Positions 5,482 to 9,255 of a stretch of DNA of 9,255 nt are shown here, one piece after another (position 1 is the stretch's first letter; each line of letters starts with the position of its first letter). Source of the DNA: Campylobacterota bacterium. Lineage in GTDB: Bacteria; Campylobacterota; Campylobacteria; Campylobacterales; JAADDG01. The notes beneath the pieces were generated by a model. That model worked only from the letters and a program-made list of their open reading frames with translations. It was not told the DNA's origin and did not search any database. The position numbers were made by a program, and so were the translations under genes. The stretch is taken from positions 1 to 9,255 of the forward strand of contig JAADDG010000131.1 in NCBI GenBank assembly GCA_013154075.1, in the 5' to 3' direction.

Positions 5482-8400
5482 CATATTTGGAAGCTATTTG
5501 AGAAAACTCTTTAGAATAAGCGAATCCCGCTATCATATCTTTGCGAGAAAGACCGTTTTTAGCTCTATCCACCCAATATTTAAGTCCTCCGCTGTCGGGT
5601 TCCCTTCCAAGAAAGGTTCTATAAAGCATAGTAACCACCTCTTCCTCTTTCAGATTTTTGGTTTTAAATTCCGGAGAGAGGAAAAAGTATATACCTATCT
5701 CTATAGCATTTTTCTTCTTCGATTTCAAAGCCTCTTTCCAATACTCCATCCCCCCTTTATCACTCTCCCTTTTCAAAGCGAAATTATAAAATCTCTCGAT
5801 AAAAGCCTCTATCATATCATCTCTATCGAAAGCTTTCAGAGAGTTTTTCTCACAAATTAGACTCCAAGAGGCGTTTTTCAAAAAGATCTCATCAGCTAAA
5901 AGCTTTCTTGAGATAGCTCTACTTTTTAACTTCTCCAGATAGTAATTAAAAAGAGCCTCATCGCCATCTTTTTTTATGATTTTTAGAAGCATCAAAACAT
6001 ACTTTTCGTCCGAAAGTTTATATAAAACCTCCGGCTTGAATATCAGATCCTTAACCGCCTCATAAGCGCTATCTCCTTGAGAGAGTTTTCTTGCCAAATC
6101 GTCTATCTCGCTATCTCCCTCATCACTAAAAGAGCTTATTTCATTCACTATATTGTAGATAAACTTTGCAAAATCGAAATATCTCTCTTTTTTAACACTC
6201 TCTTTGCTTTTTGCTTCTCCTTTTAAGAGATATTCTCTTTTGGCTTTTTTATCATTGGATTCTATTTTAAGAACCGAACTTTTACTCCCTTTACTTTTTG
6301 GAGTGAAAAGGAGAGAAAAAGTACAATACTCCTTTGGAAGAAGCGTGAACCTCTCACTTTTACAAGGCCTCAAACCTCCCGTAAAATCTATTTTAAAATC
6401 CTCTTTATCGCTAAGAGAGATATTGTCGATTTTCAAAGCCTCCTCTCCCGCATTCTCCACATACAAAACTTCGGGATCGGAACTATCTCCCACAGCGGTA
6501 GGATCGAAGCTGAAAGAGTCGAAAACGGCATTCGTAATCTCTATGTCGTCTATAAAGAGGGCGTCTTTCCCCAAGCTCACTTCATAATCTTTGGAATATC
6601 TCCAATCAAAGATATAATCTCCCTTCGTTAAATACTGAGAGAAGCTTACGTTCTTTTTGATTCCGCTATCGTTTAAAATTTCGCTCGAATTGATATAGAA
6701 TCTAAAAAGATCGTAATCCAGCTCCGAAGAGATGTCGTATCTGAAAGAGAGCTTGGCATTGTCGTAAACTTTCACTTTAAGCTTATAATCGGTACTTTGA
6801 CCGTTTCCTATCTTTTTGGATCTTAAAAATCCGTTTTCTATCGTCCATCCGCTATCTTTGTCGATCAGATCGTTGTTAGAGTCGAAATCAAAATTTAGAG
6901 TATGATAAAGATGCAAAACCGGCAGACTATCGATAGCTTTCACTTTCAAAGAAACTCTTTTTTGAGAATCGTTTGAAGAGTCGTTGTCTATATCCAAATA
7001 TCCTTCAATTACACCCTCTTTTTTAGGAGAGGCGTAAACTCCGATATTACACTTTTTGGAAGCCTCCAATACAAAAGGAAATGTATCGGGACATCCTCCC
7101 TCAACTTTGAAATCCAATCCGAAATTCTCCTTATCGGATAGAGAGATATTGTAAACGGCAAGCTCTTTGGATCCCACGTTTTTTAAAGTGATCTCTTCGA
7201 TAGAACTTCTAGATCCCACATTTACATTTTGAAAAGATACTTTAGAACTATCCACATCCAATACGGAAGAGCTTTCGGAAGATAGAGGAATATTTGAAGC
7301 TATCGCAAATTTCTGAGAAGAGGTGACTATCAGCCCTCCTCTAATGATAAGAGTATATTCTCCCTTTTTAGGACTTTTTATAACTATCTGCTCACTGTTG
7401 TCGGTATGATTCGGTTTGTCGGATGCCGCGGGAAGTTCCGGATTATTTTTATCGAGAGTAAACGGATAATACACCTTTCCGCCGCCTATAACCTTGATAT
7501 CTATATCGTTTACCAAGTTTTTGGATTTATTGGCCGCATTTCCCGCCGGATCTATCCAGCTTACGGTTATTTTTATATCGCTTTTACCGTCACTGTAAAA
7601 ATTCAATATCTTCTCTTCACCGTTGGAGACGGCATCCGTGTACAAAAGAGGAGAGGAACTATTTAAACTTTTTATCAAATCTACCGCTTTTTTAGCATCT
7701 ATCAAACCGTATCCGTATTCGTAATCGGGCCCCTCTCTACCGAGATCTTCCGCGGTGTTGAACAAAACGGCTTTCAAAATATCCGCGGTTATGTCTTTGC
7801 CGGTTATATCTTTGTAAGCTTGCATGATCAAAGCCGCAGCTCCCGTAGCTCCCGGAGTGGCCATGGAGGTTCCGAACATATTTGCGTAAGCATCGTCGCT
7901 TTTGCTATCACAAGAGTAAACGGACCAGCCGTCAGCAACCAAATCGGGCTTAACTCTCCCATCATCCACAGGACCGGTACTGCTAAAATAGGCTATCTGC
8001 TTATCGTCTTTCAAAGCTCCTATGGTGAATATGTTTTTCGAATTTACTGGTCCTTTGGTAATACCGTAATTTGCGTACCCGTCGGCTCCTCTATCGTTTC
8101 CGGCGGCTAAAAATTGAATAATTTCCGGATGTTTATAGATATTGTCATCTTGAGCGGCCGCTTCAGAATCGTACTCTCCGAGTCTTATCTTCTCCGCATA
8201 ACCGTAGGAATGATTTGTAAGTTTTATATCGTAATCTTTGTACAGATTGTAGGTAGCAGCCGAAAAATAGGCATCCAGAAAGTAATAGCTATAGATCTCC
8301 ACATCGTTTGCCATACCGTGAGCCAAAGGATTGAGTCCCAAAGCGCCTATCGTTCCAGATACGTGAGTGGCATGGCGACTTAGGGAGGAGTTCGGGCTAA

Positions 8401-9190
8401 GAAGTTTGACTCTCGAAATTCCGTTTATCATAAACTCCCTATGAGTCTTTCTAACGCTTCCCCCGTCAACAACTCCCACTTTCACTCCCTTGCCGTTTAG
8501 ACTATAAGGAGAGTTCCAAAGCTCCTCTACGTGCATCATATTTGCGGAAGTTAGATTTCTTTTTTTTGAAGGGTATTTATCAACTCCGTCGATTATTTTC
8601 ACTACGTTTATTTTTCTCTCGACATATTTAACCAAAGGATTCGAAATAAGAGTTTTAAGCTCGGATTTGGGAATACGCACCACTACGTTTTTACCGTCAT
8701 TTCTTATAGATACAAGCTCTATGTGCAAATTGGAAAAGTTATCTTTGAAAGTCTCCTCATCCACTTCTAAAAACAAAGAAAGATTCAATAAAAGCGTATC
8801 TTCAAGTTTATCGCTATATAAAAGCTCTTTAGAGACTTTCGCACTCAACGGCAAAGAGGCGTATCCCGACAAATTATTAGAAGAGACTCCGCCAAATTTC
8901 ATCTCTTTGAACAAAAGAGAATCTATTACCGAAAGATCCCCATAGAAATAGTAGGCCAAATCTCCGGCATATTCGATAGACTCTATCCCTTCATCGAAAT
9001 ATTTGACCAGATCTTGAGGAGCAAGCGGCTTTTTAAATTTCATAAGCCTCACTCCCTTCTTACCAACCGTTTTGCATACTTTAACATTCGGCACTTGAGT
9101 TTTAAATACTATATTTTCGCCGTTTAAAATCAGAGCATTAGCAGCCGAACATAAAGAAAGCGTAACAATAGCCGGTGCTATTTTGTTCAT
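5465..9190 (-). CDS. Secreted subtilisin-like (S8, KP-43-type) protease with choice-of-anchor D, jelly-roll and DUF4214 tail
   Basis: A 1241-residue exported serine protease. Order of parts: Sec signal peptide 1-19 (cleavage after ANA); an N-terminal pro-region to about 200, whose end (about 152-198) resembles an inhibitor I9 propeptide; the S8 catalytic domain about 232-510 with Asp242 (VGVVDGG), His273 (RHATHVSGT), Asn365 (LAAGND) and Ser442 (FGTSMATPG), so the triad and oxyanion Asn are intact; a KP-43-type beta-sandwich about 511-630 (LVNDIDIKV, 559-567); a choice-of-anchor D/HYDIN-like domain about 644-752; a jelly-roll domain about 757-890 (DDIEIT); a second choice-of-anchor D domain about 892-994; and a helical C-terminus with two DUF4214 units (about 1126-1176 and 1183-1230) plus a likely degenerate third (about 1063-1108). 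Each HYDIN-like domain has a cysteine pair (700/714, 943/956) that could form a disulfide. The product probably acts at the cell surface or outside the cell; substrates are unknown. ATG with AAAAGGA 7 nt upstream. Confidence 0.92.
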   Translation of the reverse strand: MNKIAPAIVTLSLCSAANALILNGENIVFKTQVPNVKVCKTVGKKGVRLMKFKKPLAPQDLVKYFDEGIESIEYAGDLAYYFYGDLSVIDSLLFKEMKFGGVSSNNLSGYASLPLSAKVSKELLYSDKLEDTLLLNLSLFLEVDEETFKDNFSNLHIELVSIRNDGKNVVVRIPKSELKTLISNPLVKYVERKINVVKIIDGVDKYPSKKRNLTSANMMHVEELWNSPYSLNGKGVKVGVVDGGSVRKTHREFMINGISRVKLLSPNSSLSRHATHVSGTIGALGLNPLAHGMANDVEIYSYYFLDAYFSAATYNLYKDYDIKLTNHSYGYAEKIRLGEYDSEAAAQDDNIYKHPEIIQFLAAGNDRGADGYANYGITKGPVNSKNIFTIGALKDDKQIAYFSSTGPVDDGRVKPDLVADGWSVYSCDSKSDDAYANMFGTSMATPGATGAAALIMQAYKDITGKDITADILKAVLFNTAEDLGREGPDYEYGYGLIDAKKAVDLIKSLNSSSPLLYTDAVSNGEEKILNFYSDGKSDIKITVSWIDPAGNAANKSKNLVNDIDIKVIGGGKVYYPFTLDKNNPELPAASDKPNHTDNSEQIVIKSPKKGEYTLIIRGGLIVTSSQKFAIASNIPLSSESSSVLDVDSSKVSFQNVNVGSRSSIEEITLKNVGSKELAVYNISLSDKENFGLDFKVEGGCPDTFPFVLEASKKCNIGVYASPKKEGVIEGYLDIDNDSSNDSQKRVSLKVKAIDSLPVLHLYHTLNFDFDSNNDLIDKDSGWTIENGFLRSKKIGNGQSTDYKLKVKVYDNAKLSFRYDISSELDYDLFRFYINSSEILNDSGIKKNVSFSQYLTKGDYIFDWRYSKDYEVSLGKDALFIDDIEITNAVFDSFSFDPTAVGDSSDPEVLYVENAGEEALKIDNISLSDKEDFKIDFTGGLRPCKSERFTLLPKEYCTFSLLFTPKSKGSKSSVLKIESNDKKAKREYLLKGEAKSKESVKKERYFDFAKFIYNIVNEISSFSDEGDSEIDDLARKLSQGDSAYEAVKDLIFKPEVLYKLSDEKYVLMLLKIIKKDGDEALFNYYLEKLKSRAISRKLLADEIFLKNASWSLICEKNSLKAFDRDDMIEAFIERFYNFALKRESDKGGMEYWKEALKSKKKNAIEIGIYFFLSPEFKTKNLKEEEVVTMLYRTFLGREPDSGGLKYWVDRAKNGLSRKDMIAGFAYSKEFSQIASKYGLEAH

Positions 9191-9217
9191 AAAAGTATCC
9201 TTTTGTCATTTTTTATT

Positions 9218-9223
9218 ACTATA
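9218..9223 (-). promoter_or_regulatory. Putative -10 element of the protease gene
   Basis: TATAGT on the - strand, 27 nt before the ATG at 9190, in a very AT-rich region with a T-run upstream and no clear -35. The predicted leader is about 20 nt. It lies between two copies of AAAATGAC (- strand, 9235-9228 and 9212-9205). Confidence 0.4.
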
Positions 9224-9255
9224 ATTCGTCATTTTGTAAAAATTTTTTATACTTT

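Noticed and set aside
5468..8945. Several + strand open frames opposite the protease (for example 5468-5860, 6204-6587, 7820-8110)
   Set aside because: All are antisense to a continuous multidomain protein, encode low-complexity or unrecognisable peptides, and lack upstream signals.
9134..9190. Lipoprotein signal in the protease (LSLC at residues 11-14)
   Set aside because: The residue before Cys is Leu, not Gly/Ala/Ser, and a standard ANA signal peptidase I site follows.

Overview
The window looks like a piece of a chromosome from a Campylobacterota (former Epsilonproteobacteria) bacterium. The reasons are the AT-leaning composition, heavy use of AGA (Arg) and ATA (Ile) codons, promoters with a good TATAAT-type -10 but no recognisable -35, and a gene set (ACT-domain threonine dehydratase, secreted family 5 binding protein, PilZ protein, Opr-type porin, DUF4214 protein) typical of free-living, sulfur- or hydrogen-oxidising members of that phylum. 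This is inference from style and content; I cannot name a genus.

Layout: the left third is read on the + strand. It holds the 3' part of ilvA (threonine ammonia-lyase; its 5' end is outside the window), then, 3 nt later, a TTG-started periplasmic family 5 solute-binding protein, then a putative c-di-GMP receptor with a degenerate GGDEF domain, a YcgR-N-like domain and a PilZ domain. The right two thirds are read on the - strand. In transcription order this strand carries a 1241-residue secreted subtilisin-like (S8, KP-43-like) protease with a long modular tail, an outer-membrane porin with its own extended -10 promoter and strong terminator, and a small secreted protein of unknown function with paired KDG[S/T]W motifs. 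The two blocks converge at 3400-3407, where the PilZ gene and the small secreted-protein gene overlap by 8 bp under a perfect hairpin.

How the genes relate: ilvA and the binding protein are almost certainly co-transcribed, and the PilZ gene may be read from them and/or from its own promoter. The three - strand genes are separated by clear terminators and/or promoters, so they look like independent units. Their common theme is the cell envelope: protease, porin and small exported protein all carry Sec signal peptides.

No RNA genes, CRISPR arrays, insertion sequences or phage genes were seen. No gene-free stretch exceeds 300 bp; the longest (5266-5464) holds the protease terminator and the porin promoter region. 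I see no convincing undescribed multi-gene system. The most unusual items are the protease's domain architecture, the degenerate GGDEF/PilZ protein, and a perfect inverted repeat framing the -10 box in front of the PilZ gene.
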